Notes: a model not told the origin generated them from the sequence alone. A DNA stretch of 64,000 nt from Tritrichomonas musculus (GCA_039105265.1 JAPFFF010000015.1:3162001-3226000), one strand, 5' to 3'; shown: positions 31,521-42,591, numbered from the stretch's first letter. Numbers and translations: made by a program.

Positions 31521-31729
31521 TGTAAACTTTTTTTTTTTTTTTTATTATTTTTGCTTTTATTTTTTTCTCAAATAAATAAAAAAACTATATGAAATATACA
31601 GTCATCTTTGAAATTATGGCGAAGCTTGGATCAACTAAAGTATAGTTAGCCTTTTCTGAGTCTCATTCAAAATGTAGAAATCATTCAGAAAAAATAATCT
31701 AAATAAAAAAATTGAAAAAACAAATCATT

Positions 31730-31865
31730 TTATATTTTTACATAATTTTTACCGAGACTACATACCGCCTAGCTGGCTTCGAACGAGGCTGAGTGAAGCG
31801 AAGCCGAGTCGGGACTCCTCGGCTGGCGGTAAGAATCGGTAAAAATTTTGTAAGATAAAAAGATT
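31730..31865. repeat. Foldback with G+C-rich core
   Basis: Outer arms (TTTTTACATAATTTTTACCG and its imperfect complement at 31837-31865) enclose an inner 7-bp stem TACCGCC/GGCGGTA (31763-31769, 31825-31831) and a further hairpin AGCCGAG...CTCGGCT. The nested stems could form a cruciform or structured RNA. It is most likely a small foldback transposon. It does not fold as a tRNA. Confidence 0.6.
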
Positions 31866-31869
31866 ATTT

Positions 31870-32705
31870 TTTTATTTTTTTCCAAAAATAAGGAATTTGG
31901 TTTGATAAATAACGGACCAAAAATAAATTTTCTATTTGACTATTCCATCATATGGAGCATCTGATTACAATTCTAAATATACCAATATAAACAAAATATA
32001 TTAAAGTTTTGCTTTAAAAAATAGCAAATATTACTTGAAAAAATGAAACTTTTTGTGAACTAATTTTTAAAAATTTGAGAGAATTTTTAATGAATACTAT
32101 GCTGTTTTTGTGAGACTATGTAGAATATTAAGATACGGTATATGATCGGAATCGGTTTTTTGAACGACTTTATAAACATTTTAATTTCTCATTGTAAACT
32201 ATTGAATCTAAAAATACTAATAAAATTTGATTTTTGACAAAATAGACAACAAAATCTGTATTTTTAACATAAATACAAGTTGTTTTTAATCAAATATCAA
32301 TTTATAAAATATTTATTACATCAATTAACATCTATTTAGATATATTATTATCTTATTTGTCATAAATAAAAAGCAGCTAGCTTTGATTTAACGTATAATA
32401 TTTGAATTTAAAATATTTTCTTTAATTGAAAGTGGTTTAAAACAGCAGGAGGCTCTTTCTGACTATTAAAATATATAATTCTCATGCAAGTAAACAAATA
32501 AAAAATGGAATTATATTACTGAATTATTGTGCATTATTGAATATTTTGCATATAAATCATGGCGTAAAAAATTTTAAAGTTAACTACATATTTGTTACGT
32601 TCCAAACAGAACTAGATTCCGAATTGAAGTTTTTTTCTTAATTTATTTGACTCTATAAATAAGGAAGAAAGTAAAAAAATAAACATACGTTACGTTCTTT
32701 TCAGG
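31870..32705. other. Gene-free A+T-rich stretch
   Basis: No sustained frame and no repeat of note. Confidence 0.45.
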
Positions 32706-32713
32706 ATGAAAAA

Positions 32714-32890
32714 ATGAAAAATCATATTGATTATGAAAAAGTCAAATACGATCCAATTGGATTGAATTATTTATTCTATGAGATTATTCAACTTTCTGAT
32801 ATAGAAAAAGTCTATGAAGAGAAAACAGTAATAATAATAATTTATGGAACATTAACAAGACTTCCCGGGAATCCGGACAAGCATCCCTGA
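32714..32890 (+). CDS. Possible 58-residue small protein
   Basis: An ATG-initiated frame of 58 residues (MKNHIDYEKVKYDPIGLNYL, then FYEIIQLSDIEKVYEEKTV, ending LTRLPGNPDKHP). Its codons and amino-acid mix look more like protein than the neighbouring A/T-rich DNA, and the last 30 bp are unusually G+C-rich (CTTCCCGGGAATCCGGACAA). It converges on the MazG-type gene, about 100 bp apart. It could be a real short gene or a remnant of a larger one. I recognise no family. Confidence 0.3.
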   Translation: MKNHIDYEKVKYDPIGLNYLFYEIIQLSDIEKVYEEKTVIIIIYGTLTRLPGNPDKHP

Positions 32891-32992
32891 ATATTAAAAA
32901 AAAAAAATAAATGATATTTTGATGATATAATCTCTCATCCTATTTTATAAATCAAATTATCAATCAATAAAGTAATGGATTGACATTTATTT

Positions 32993-33316
32993 TTATCTAT
33001 TTCCAAAACCATTAAAACCATTAGGAAAACGTTTTTCTAATTTAGAAATATTGTTTTGGGCAACTGTTTGCATATCTATGCCAAAAATCTCGCATGCTTC
33101 TGCAATATACCATAAAACATCACCAAGTTCTTCGATTAAATGTTGTTTATCAATTTCTTTACTTCCTAAAAGATGCTTTTTGATTATATCAGCAACTTCT
33201 CCTGATTCTCCGGCTAATCCTAAGCCAACATTTGCATAGGCTTCCTTTATATTATCATATTTTTTACATGTTCTCATTGCTTTTTTTTGATATTCATCAA
33301 AACTTAATTTTTCCAT
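32993..33316 (-). CDS. MazG-type nucleotide pyrophosphohydrolase
   Basis: 107 residues from the ATG at 33316, the normal length for a single-domain MazG-like protein. The metal-binding signature is present: Glu37 and Glu40 in GLAGESGEVADIIKK, then Glu63 and Asp66 in EELGDVLWYIAEAC. The short form with a C-terminal LEKRFPNGF tail is common in bacteria and phages. Such enzymes hydrolyse (d)NTPs to the monophosphate and pyrophosphate, in a house-cleaning role in cytosol or nucleus. In a protist this type of gene is plausibly of bacterial origin, which is inference. All catalytic acids are intact, so it is probably active. Confidence 0.88.
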   Translation of the reverse strand: MEKLSFDEYQKKAMRTCKKYDNIKEAYANVGLGLAGESGEVADIIKKHLLGSKEIDKQHLIEELGDVLWYIAEACEIFGIDMQTVAQNNISKLEKRFPNGFNGFGNR

Positions 33317-34566
33317 TTGATATTTTTATTTTAAACGTACGAAAAAAATTCATATGAACAAATATCAATTCAATTTATATGAAGGCCATAAAAAAAAGTA
33401 GTCAATGTGGTGTATCATATCCTTTAGCTGCTAATTTCTTAGTAAAATAACGCTCAGAAAGAAATAATTAAATAACATCATTTACTTGATATAAAACGCA
33501 TATTTTCATATATCAAATAATAATAATTGTATCAGTAGAAAAGACATTTTTCTAAAATAATAAACTTTGTATTTCTCAAAATAATATTATCAAGTATTTT
33601 TTTGGACACAAGGAATCACAATGTAAGAGAAAAAAAATATCGATTGTACCAAGTGTTGAGATTTTTTTTGGCTGCCTTTTTTCTTGAATCAGTAGACACC
33701 GCTGCTGTAATCAAAGCTGTTAAAGATTGTAATGAAACAAAAAAAGATACTTTTATTATTTTTAGTCATATTTTCCAAACATATGACCAAATATATATTC
33801 AATATTTTTGATCGTATTCTGAAAATATTGAATATCCAAACTATGATTATTATTATTACTTCAACTAATAGAATGTCAATAAATATTTTGACACGAACCC
33901 AATATCAGAGTAAAACAATAAAAAAAATATTTTTTCTTATATATCACATAAATTTAAAATAAACTTTTCAAAATTGATAATAAAATCTCTTTTTGAAAGT
34001 CATTTTGAATTTATGATAAAATGTAACGTTGGTCTTTTTTCAAACCATATATTTGCTTTCATTTGATAAAATATTAAAGCTGGACAGAGATTATTCTAAA
34101 TAAAGAATTGATCAAATTTAAAAAGTTTTGAATACAAAAATTTCAATTCCATAACTTCGTTTCTTATCAAAAAATCATGGTAAAATATAACATTTAAAAT
34201 AGTCCATAACAATGAGAATATTGCTAAATTAACTGATTCAAGATCTAAAATTAAAAGTTTATTATTTTGTTTATATATGAAAAAAAAAATTTATTTCAAA
34301 AACTTTCAATCACATTTTTGATTTTGATTGATTCTAAAAAATATATCTCAACTTTTTCAAATATTTTATAATTCATTCATTAAAAATAAAAATCACTTGA
34401 ATTTATCAAATAAAATAATGAATAATTACATTTTTAATGGTAAAGATAAAATGGTTGCATTTATAAATTGAGAGCGTATTCAAATTCAATAATAAAGGGC
34501 GGTAGAACTTTTTTATATAGTTATTGTTCATATCATCTAATAATTGTCTCACATATTACAAATCAT
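33317..34566. other. Spacer between the MazG-type and Myb genes
   Basis: The divergent intergenic region must contain both promoters. A weak coding-like stretch at about 33655-33760 (FFLESVDTAAVIKAVKDCNE) has no ATG and no family. Otherwise A/T-rich without structure. Confidence 0.4.
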
Positions 34567-35556
34567 ATGATTTCTTTTCCCTGCTTAACTGTTAATAACG
34601 GCCTATATCAAGGCTATAATTTCCAAAATGATGCAAATATCACAATCCCCGTCGTTGTTTCCATTCCATCAATTAATTATTTTACTCCATATGGCCCTTG
34701 CTTTAATATTACTAATCCTTTACTGTTAAATTCTGGAAATCAATATAATCCATTTCCTCAAAATTTGTTTCAAAGTGATCAGTTTTTATCTTATGATGTT
34801 CCTCAACAGATGAAAGAGGATTTAATGTACAAAATGATGAATACAAATACAGATATGAATAATAAAAATGAAATTGAAAGTATCAATCCCAATGTGCCTT
34901 TGGTAAATAAAATAAATTCTTTACAAAGTATAGAAAATTGCAAAAATGTGAGTGAAAACAATAGTATTAACTTAAATGTACGTAGTGAAATTAAACCTGA
35001 TACAAATAAGAAAAATATTAGATCTCATTTTACCAAAGAGGAAGATCAAAAAATTAAAGAGTTAGTTAAAAAATTTGGTACAAAAAATTGGTCAATAGTA
35101 TCAGCTTTTATGAACGGGAGAACAGCAAAACAATGTCGAGATAGATATTCGAATTATTTGATTCCAGGAATTTTCCAAGGCGAGTGGTCCAAAGAAGAAG
35201 ATGCATTGTTAATTAAACTTTTCAAGGAGCATGGTTCAAAATGGTCCATTATTCAAAATCATTTTCCAAAAAGAAGTTCAAATTCAATTAAAAACAGATG
35301 GTATTATTTTCTTCAAAAGACAATTAATTTGGAAAATGATAAAGAAGAAGAAAAATTAATTAAGCCAGAAACAGTAAATGACGATAAAATGATCGATAAT
35401 GACAAAATATATGAAAATAAACTTTTAACAATTGAAAACGTAATAAAAGAAAATGAATCTAATTCAAACGAAAATCAAGAAATCGGAAAGCCTTTCGAAT
35501 TGGATATTGAATTACTACCTAATATTGATGAAGACGAATGGGCTATTTTTAATTAA
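34567..35556 (+). CDS. R2R3-type Myb DNA-binding protein
   Basis: 329 residues from the first ATG of the frame (34567, MISFPCL). The frame is open further upstream but only from non-ATG codons. Two Myb repeats lie at about residues 150-250: FTKEEDQKIKELVKKFG...NWSIVSAFMNGRTAKQCRDR, then EWSKEEDALLIKLFKEHG...KWSIIQNHF...SNSIKNRWYYFL. The regularly spaced tryptophans and the recognition helices are kept. The N-terminal 150 residues are Asn/Pro-rich and the tail is acidic, suggesting an activation region. Trichomonads use Myb proteins as promoter-binding regulators in the nucleus. The target genes are unknown. A second Myb gene sits at 53934. Confidence 0.88.
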   Translation: MISFPCLTVNNGLYQGYNFQNDANITIPVVVSIPSINYFTPYGPCFNITNPLLLNSGNQYNPFPQNLFQSDQFLSYDVPQQMKEDLMYKMMNTNTDMNNKNEIESINPNVPLVNKINSLQSIENCKNVSENNSINLNVRSEIKPDTNKKNIRSHFTKEEDQKIKELVKKFGTKNWSIVSAFMNGRTAKQCRDRYSNYLIPGIFQGEWSKEEDALLIKLFKEHGSKWSIIQNHFPKRSSNSIKNRWYYFLQKTINLENDKEEEKLIKPETVNDDKMIDNDKIYENKLLTIENVIKENESNSNENQEIGKPFELDIELLPNIDEDEWAIFN

Positions 35557-37095
35557 AATTCATGTTTATTACAACATTGAATATATTTTAAGTGGAATAA
35601 AACAATTATTTAGTGTTTGATAAAAATAATTTTTTTTAAATTTTACTATTTTTTGAACAATAGAAAAAAATGATTTAAAATTTTATTTAGTAAAAGAGAT
35701 TATGTTTTTTCAAGCAAAATTGGATTTGATATTGCAATTATTTCTTTCATAAAAAACATTTTTCATAAGATGTTCCATAAATGAAAAAAAAAGTATTATT
35801 CTAAAATATCACTAAAACGTTTAACTTTTTTATTTTGGCAATTTACTTAATCTTTTATTTGATATGTTTTATGTGAAAGAAATAATTTAAAAATTTATTA
35901 AAATATAATTACTACAAATTTATTTTAATCTATTTTATTATGCTACTTTTTATTTTATCTCACCATAATATGATAAATTTAAATAAAATTCCAAGATATT
36001 TTCAAAAAATTCTATACTTTTCAATATTTTAAGTCTTTCAAAAAAGACATAATGGCTCTCAAATTGCTAATATAAAAATATTTAATTTTGAAAAACTTTC
36101 AATTTTTTTAATAATTAATTGTGAGAATTTCAAATCACATTCAAATTTGAATGTGATTTAAAAAGCCGCAATTCCCCCAGTTTTTCAATTTCATAACTTT
36201 TTTCAATTCGATAACTTTTGCCATTCACAAATCAAAAAATCAATTATTATCAAACATATTGAGAATTAATTTCATTTTTTCTTTATGAAAGCATCCTTTA
36301 ACAAAGCAATCATTGCATTTTAAATTAATTATTTATTTTACGAAAAAATAATTCTATCAGAAAATTAAAATATTTTTTAATAACAATCTATAATTTTATT
36401 GATCTTATTCTGTTCTTTGGAAATAGGAAGGCTCAAATTCATAAGATTTTAAAAAATATAAAATTTAAGTTTAAAAACATCTATTTAAAAAGTCTAAAAC
36501 TAGTTTTTATAAGTACTAAAATTTTATATATTATAATTTTTTGTTTAAACATGAACATATATAGCATAAAATAGATATTTAAGTACTCAAATATAAAATA
36601 GTTAGGTTATAAAATAGCAATTTAGACAAAAAACATAACATATTTTAAGATAAAAGAGAGTTTCCATGATAAAAAGTTTCATCGTTTCTTTTTTTTGCAT
36701 GCCAAATTATAGCAAATCATTGATAATTGTAACATTATATCAAACAAAGAATAAAATAAAATGTTGTCAATCATATATTTGTATATTCAAAATATATTTT
36801 TTGAAAATATTTAAATGTAATAATTATAACTAAAAAATCCAAAATAATCCTAATAATTTTAAAACTAAATAAGAAATTAATATTTTTTGTTTAAAAACGA
36901 TATTTTTTGAAAATTTCTGAATTTACAAAATAAAAAAATACATCAAATCTGGAAAAAGGCATATATAAAAAAATTACATCAAATCTGGAAAAATGAAAAA
37001 GCAGATAAAATTAAAATAAAAATAATTCAACTGTTTTTTATCGGTAATAAAATAATTATTTCAATATTTTCAAATAATTATTTCAAAAAAACAAG
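35557..37095. other. Intergenic region upstream of the cysteine-rich gene
   Basis: A/T-rich. It holds a perfect 28-bp palindrome at 36132-36159 (half-site AAATCACATTCAAA) and a duplicated phrase TACATCAAATCTGGAAAAA at about 36940 and 36974, close to the start of the 1831-residue gene. No gene seen. Confidence 0.5.
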
Positions 37096-40000
37096 ATGCT
37101 ATTAATCCATCTTTTTGCTTTGCAAATAAGTTCAGCAATTCTTACAAACAATACAGATATTATGCACAATTGTAATCCTGGATCAAATTGTTTAGAATGC
37201 ATGAAAAACGATAATCATTTTTGTATTTCATGCAAACCAGGATATGGTATTCAAAAAAATATTGATGGAAAATCTAATGGAACATGTGCTAGATGTATTC
37301 AGAATTTTTGTGCCGAATGTTCAGAAGATAATCAATTATGTTCTCAGTGTAACCAAAATTATGGCCTTGTCATAGGAAAAAACGGAAAATCGACAGGCGA
37401 ATGTGAAGCATGTTTAATTGATGGATGCATTCAATGTTCTCAAAACTCAGCATCATGTAATTTATGCAAAGACGGCTATGGTATTCACAAAAAAATTGAT
37501 AACACAATTGAATGTGTTCCATGTTCACAAAATTGCGAAATATGCTCATCGAATCACTCAATTTGCACAGTTTGCAAAGAAAATTATGGTTTAGAAAAAA
37601 TAAACGGTCACCCAACAGGCCAATGTCAAAAATGCAAAGACAAAAATTGTTTGTCATGTTCCAATACAAACATTAATGTTTGTGATAAATATGTATGTGA
37701 CCAGGGATATGGTCCTGTAATTAGTGAAGATGGCTTGAATATTTCGAGCTGCCAAATATGCATTGAAAATTGTCTATCGTGCAATGAAAATCACATTTTT
37801 TGTGATGAAAACAAATGCAAGAAAGGTTACCAAGCAATAACTGACAATAATAGTAGAACAATTAAATGTGAAGCATGTCCGTCTAATTGTGATTCGTGCC
37901 AACAAAATCGAACATTTTGTGACGATAATTCTTGCTCTGACGGTTATGGAATTGTGAGAGGTAACGATAACGAAAGCACAGGAAAATGCGAAAAATGTCC
38001 TGATAATTGTAAAGATTGTCAGCAAAATCACCTGTTTTGCTCTAAATGCATAAATGGAACAGGTCCCGTTCTAGATGAAAATGGCAACAAAACAGGCCGG
38101 TGTCGTCCTTGTTTAGAGAGTTGCACTTCATGTAATGAGTCGTTCGATGTTTGCGATGATGGTTTTTGTAGGGAAGGTTTCGGTCCTGTTGTTGACAAGA
38201 AAGGCTCATGTGCTCAATGTCCGTCAGGCTGTAAAGCATGCAAGAAAGACCATCTTAAATGTGATGTTGATTCTTGTGAAAACGGATTTGGTCCTTCTGA
38301 TGATGGTGGTTGTCAGCCATGCATTGAAAACTGCCTTCATTGCCCCTATCGGCATTATAGATGCGATGACAATGAAGGAAACAGCTTTTGTAATGACGGT
38401 TTCGGTCTTGATGAAAATAATAAAACTTGCATTTCATGTCAGCAGAATTGTAAAAAGTGCTCGAATGACGCTTCTTCATGCGAAGTTTGCGATGATGATT
38501 ACGGATACTCTTTAGATGATGATGGAAAACGAACTGGAAAATGTTCTCATTGCCCTCTTCATTGCAAAAATTGTTCTACTAATTCTGCCTTTTGTTCTTC
38601 ATGTGAAAATAAATATGGACCAATTTTAGATAAAAATAAAACTAATACTGGACAATGTGGACATTGTCCTGAGTTTTGCGACAATTGTGACAATGATTCG
38701 TCAATTTGTTTAGATTGTCAAGTTGGTTATGGTTTAATATTTGAAAATTCAAACGTTTCAACAGGACAATGTTCAAAATGCCCGCAATTTTGTGATGAAT
38801 GTGAACAAAACGATATTTGTCTTAAATGCCAAGTTGGTTACGGTTTGACAATAGGAGAAAATAGAAAACCAACTGGTGATTGTTCAAGATGTCCTGATAA
38901 TTGTCAAATATGCTCTCAAAATTCAGCAAAATGTGAAATTTGTAATGAGAATTACGGTTTGGTTATTGATGATTTTGGAAACTCGACGGGAAAATGTAAC
39001 AAATGTATCGACAATTGTTATTTATGTTATGAAAACTATGTTAAATGTGAAAAGTGCAGTCCTAAATATGGGCCATTGATTGGAGAAAATGGTGAATTTA
39101 CTGGTGAATGTTCACAATGTCCAGAAAATTGTTCATGTAATCAAAACGCAAATAAGTGTTCTTCTTGCGATATCAACTTTGGCCCTGTTTTAGACGAAGA
39201 AGGATTGTTTACTGGAAGATGTTCATCATGTCCTGAACGTTGTTCAATGTGTAATCAAGATTATACAAAGTGTGTTTCTTGTGAATCAAAATATGGACTT
39301 GTTGTTGAAGATGGTAATTATACAGGTAAATGTCAAGAATGTCCTGAAAATTGTTTATCGTGTGATGAAGATTCAACTTTTTGTTCTTCTTGTATTGATG
39401 GTTTTGGGCCAGTTAAAGAAGATGGAAATCTTACAGGAAAGTGTTCAAAATGTCCTGATAATTGTGCAACTTGTGATGATGATTTTACAATTTGTTCATC
39501 ATGCATTGATGGATTTGGTCCAGTTATTGAAAATGGTACAAATATTGGTAAGTGCAAACAATGTCCTTTGAATTGTTTATCATGTGATTCGGACTCAAAC
39601 AAGTGTGATAAATGTGATGAAAATTATGGAATTAATACTGAAAGTGGCAATTGTTCATCATGTCCTTCATCATGCATAAAATGCACATATTCAAATTCAT
39701 GTGAGAAATGTTTTGACGGTTTTGGTCCATTAAAAGATGAAAAAGGCGAAATTCATTATGATCAATGCGTTCCATGTAATGATTCAAATTGTCTTCTATG
39801 TGAACATGACAATTATATGTGCAATTCATGCAAATATGGCTTTGGTCTTTTGATAGGAGAAGATGATGTAAGCAGTGGTGAATGTAAAGAATGTTCTCAA
39901 CATTGTGCAAATTGTTCTTATAATTCACAAATATGCACTTTATGTATTGATGGATATGGACTAATTAGAGATGATGATGAAAAGCCAACAGGTAAATGTG

Positions 40001-42591
40001 AAGCATGCCAAGACAATTGTTTATCTTGTTCAGACAATTCACGAAAATGTTCCAAGTGCAAAAATGGATACGGATTAGTTTTGGATGAAAAAGGAGTATC
40101 AACTAATGAATGTAAACCATGCCCTTCGAATTGTGAAAACTGTGACTTTGATTATACAAAATGTACAACATGTCGTTTTGGATACGGTTTTATTAAGAAT
40201 GAAGATGGAACTTCATCCGGCAAGTGTGGAAGATGCCCTGAAAATTGTGATTTTTGTTCACTTGACAATTCTAGATGCACTTTTTGTGGTGAACGAAAAG
40301 GTTTTGTTGTTGATAAAGATGGAGTTTTGACAAATCAATGCCAGAGGTGCCATAGTAGTTGTGACACTTGTGATTATGATTCAAGTAGATGTACTGATTG
40401 TAATGAAGGTTTTGGCTTTGTTTTTGATAACAATGAAGATAATACTAGAATTTGTGCCCCTTGTCCAGATAATTGTGATGAATGCTTTAATTCAACACGC
40501 TGTTTAAAGTGCCATTCAGGTTATGGATTAGTTTTTAGAGACGATGGATCAGAAACCGGAAATTGTGGCAAATGCCCAAGGAATTGTGAAGATTGCAATG
40601 GAAATACTGGCGTTTGTATTACTTGCAAACCTGGTTATAAACTCTTAAAAGAAAATCAGGCTGATAAAGGTCAATGTGTTTCATGTCCAGAGAATTGTTT
40701 GTCATGTAATTTGCAAGTGAATGAATGTGAAAAATGTGATACAGGATACATTTTACAAACAACAAATGGAAAGACAGGAAATTGTATTAAATGTCCTGAT
40801 CATTGTGAGCAATGTGATAAATCATCGGTTTGTTCTAAATGTGAAGAAGGTTATGGTTTTCGTATTGAATCTGGTTGGAATTCAGGTGAATGTTTGAAAT
40901 GCCCAGATAATTGTAAGTCATGTGAAAATTCAGCTTTTTGTGATGTTTGTGATAACGGTTATTACAAATCAAGTGAAGTTGGAGATAATTATTGTCAATG
41001 TTTTAAATGCCCAGAAAATTGTGATAAATGCAATGGAAATACAAATGAATGCTATGAATGTAAAGATGGTTATTCATTTCAATTACTCTCAAATGGCGGT
41101 TATAGTAACCGTTGTGTATCATGTCCTTCACATTGCGATGATTGTTCAATAAATAATAGTCAGTGTAATTACTGTGAGGACGGTTATGGCGTCAATGTTA
41201 AAGATGGAAGTTGTTCTCGATGTTCAGATGATAATTGTGAATTATGTGGCTACAACAAAGATCAATGTGACAAATGCAAAGAAAACTATCATTTTGATTC
41301 AGCTGTAAATTCGCCTCATTACAACAAATGTGTGCCTTTAAACGTCCCTTGTTCAGTCATTGAATGCCAGAGATGCATTTATGGTTCGCGTGATCAATGT
41401 GCTCATTGCAATTTCGGTTACCAATTGGATTTAAATGGTGAATGTAAAAGACCTCTGCAACGTATTGAAAATCCTTCTTCATTGGAACAAATTTTAACAA
41501 CTATTTCGAATTCTGACATTTTTAATGGAACTTGTGAATTGAATGTGTCAAAATATACTCATACATCAAATTCTCAAATTTTAACATTTGAGTTAAATAA
41601 TACATTGAATAATCTAACCGAAATTGTGATTGATAATTCATTGAATCAAAATTTGGCCTTCAAAATTGGACCAAGCTTTTCGAAACTTACATTTAAATCC
41701 AAAACTAAAAATAACACATTTAATATTGTTCCAGCAACAAATACACCTTTGTCGCTTTTGTTGGATAGAGAGACATTAGCTTCAATTAAGGAAGCCAAAG
41801 GTCAAATCAAGGTCAATTGTATTGACTGTACGAATGATTTGAATTTGAATGAAATTGAAATTTCTTCTGAAAATTTCAAATTAATTACATCGATTCCTCT
41901 CAAAATTGAAACCGTTATATTCAATGGTCTTCAGAAATTTTCAATTCAAACGAACGGCCAAAAAAGCACTGAAATTAAAACAATAAAAGTAGAACAGAAA
42001 ACAACTGCCAGGATTGAGAATGCAACAATTGTTGGCAGCATTATTTTTGGTTTGTCATCGAGTCTTGAAATCAATGAATTTGTTGATTTGTCTAATTCAC
42101 TTCTTGACATTCCATTCAATCCATCGCACATTCAAGGACTGTACAGCAAAGCTCCAATAAATGGCATTTTGAAGAGCATTCCAAACAAGATCATCATCAA
42201 TGATCGAAGTGCAAATCAGATTTTGTCAGAAGGAAGAATTCTCATTGCTGAATCAAATGAAGATTTTGAATGTGAACGATGGAAAACCGTTATTGATAAT
42301 AAAGCAGCGAATTTGAAAGTTAACAATTTCGTGTGCACTCAAAATGAAACAGGAATTTATGGCAATAGAGTCTTCCGTTTGTATGGAGAAGGAAAAACAG
42401 AAAATAAAGATAAAAAAGTGCCAATTTGGATAATTATTGTTATTGTTGCAATAATTGTCGTGGTTGCATCGATTGCATTCATCTTGATCTATTTCTTCCA
42501 CATAAAGAAAAACAAAAAGACAGGCTTTGATGATACTGATCAAGATTTGAAACAAGAACTACAAGATCATGAATCTCCTAGTTTTTATTAA
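37096..42591 (+). CDS. Large cysteine-rich type I membrane protein (VSP/EGF-like repeats)
   Basis: 1831 residues from an ATG directly followed by a hydrophobic leader (MLLIHLFALQISSA). Residues about 27-1455 consist of some thirty tandem units of about 42-48 residues, each of the form CPxNCxxC....CxxCxxGYGxxxxxxGxxTGxC. These are furin/EGF-like and similar in style to Giardia VSPs and other protist cysteine-rich surface proteins. A cysteine-poor extracellular region with many N-glycosylation sequons follows (about 1456-1770). Then come one membrane helix (about 1776-1801, IWIIIVIVAIIVVVASIAFI), a basic stop-transfer HIKKNKK and a 30-residue cytoplasmic tail ending in SPSFY. The tail could carry a sorting signal. 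It is probably a surface receptor or adhesin-like protein; the ligand is unknown. The frame is intact. Confidence 0.87.
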   Translation: MLLIHLFALQISSAILTNNTDIMHNCNPGSNCLECMKNDNHFCISCKPGYGIQKNIDGKSNGTCARCIQNFCAECSEDNQLCSQCNQNYGLVIGKNGKSTGECEACLIDGCIQCSQNSASCNLCKDGYGIHKKIDNTIECVPCSQNCEICSSNHSICTVCKENYGLEKINGHPTGQCQKCKDKNCLSCSNTNINVCDKYVCDQGYGPVISEDGLNISSCQICIENCLSCNENHIFCDENKCKKGYQAITDNNSRTIKCEACPSNCDSCQQNRTFCDDNSCSDGYGIVRGNDNESTGKCEKCPDNCKDCQQNHLFCSKCINGTGPVLDENGNKTGRCRPCLESCTSCNESFDVCDDGFCREGFGPVVDKKGSCAQCPSGCKACKKDHLKCDVDSCENGFGPSDDGGCQPCIENCLHCPYRHYRCDDNEGNSFCNDGFGLDENNKTCISCQQNCKKCSNDASSCEVCDDDYGYSLDDDGKRTGKCSHCPLHCKNCSTNSAFCSSCENKYGPILDKNKTNTGQCGHCPEFCDNCDNDSSICLDCQVGYGLIFENSNVSTGQCSKCPQFCDECEQNDICLKCQVGYGLTIGENRKPTGDCSRCPDNCQICSQNSAKCEICNENYGLVIDDFGNSTGKCNKCIDNCYLCYENYVKCEKCSPKYGPLIGENGEFTGECSQCPENCSCNQNANKCSSCDINFGPVLDEEGLFTGRCSSCPERCSMCNQDYTKCVSCESKYGLVVEDGNYTGKCQECPENCLSCDEDSTFCSSCIDGFGPVKEDGNLTGKCSKCPDNCATCDDDFTICSSCIDGFGPVIENGTNIGKCKQCPLNCLSCDSDSNKCDKCDENYGINTESGNCSSCPSSCIKCTYSNSCEKCFDGFGPLKDEKGEIHYDQCVPCNDSNCLLCEHDNYMCNSCKYGFGLLIGEDDVSSGECKECSQHCANCSYNSQICTLCIDGYGLIRDDDEKPTGKCEACQDNCLSCSDNSRKCSKCKNGYGLVLDEKGVSTNECKPCPSNCENCDFDYTKCTTCRFGYGFIKNEDGTSSGKCGRCPENCDFCSLDNSRCTFCGERKGFVVDKDGVLTNQCQRCHSSCDTCDYDSSRCTDCNEGFGFVFDNNEDNTRICAPCPDNCDECFNSTRCLKCHSGYGLVFRDDGSETGNCGKCPRNCEDCNGNTGVCITCKPGYKLLKENQADKGQCVSCPENCLSCNLQVNECEKCDTGYILQTTNGKTGNCIKCPDHCEQCDKSSVCSKCEEGYGFRIESGWNSGECLKCPDNCKSCENSAFCDVCDNGYYKSSEVGDNYCQCFKCPENCDKCNGNTNECYECKDGYSFQLLSNGGYSNRCVSCPSHCDDCSINNSQCNYCEDGYGVNVKDGSCSRCSDDNCELCGYNKDQCDKCKENYHFDSAVNSPHYNKCVPLNVPCSVIECQRCIYGSRDQCAHCNFGYQLDLNGECKRPLQRIENPSSLEQILTTISNSDIFNGTCELNVSKYTHTSNSQILTFELNNTLNNLTEIVIDNSLNQNLAFKIGPSFSKLTFKSKTKNNTFNIVPATNTPLSLLLDRETLASIKEAKGQIKVNCIDCTNDLNLNEIEISSENFKLITSIPLKIETVIFNGLQKFSIQTNGQKSTEIKTIKVEQKTTARIENATIVGSIIFGLSSSLEINEFVDLSNSLLDIPFNPSHIQGLYSKAPINGILKSIPNKIIINDRSANQILSEGRILIAESNEDFECERWKTVIDNKAANLKVNNFVCTQNETGIYGNRVFRLYGEGKTENKDKKVPIWIIIVIVAIIVVVASIAFILIYFFHIKKNKKTGFDDTDQDLKQELQDHESPSFY

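Noticed and set aside
31763-31831. tRNA gene (7-bp stem, GTTCGA on the minus strand)
   Set aside because: The T arm does not pair and no D or anticodon arm forms; the nested stems fit a foldback better.
34468-34566. Upstream extension of the first Myb protein
   Set aside because: It begins at TTG; the first in-frame ATG is 34567 and the extra 33 residues look like untranslated A/T-rich leader.
37370-41152. Many overlapping frames on both strands within the cysteine-rich gene
   Set aside because: Shadows produced by the regular TGT/TGC pattern of the true gene.
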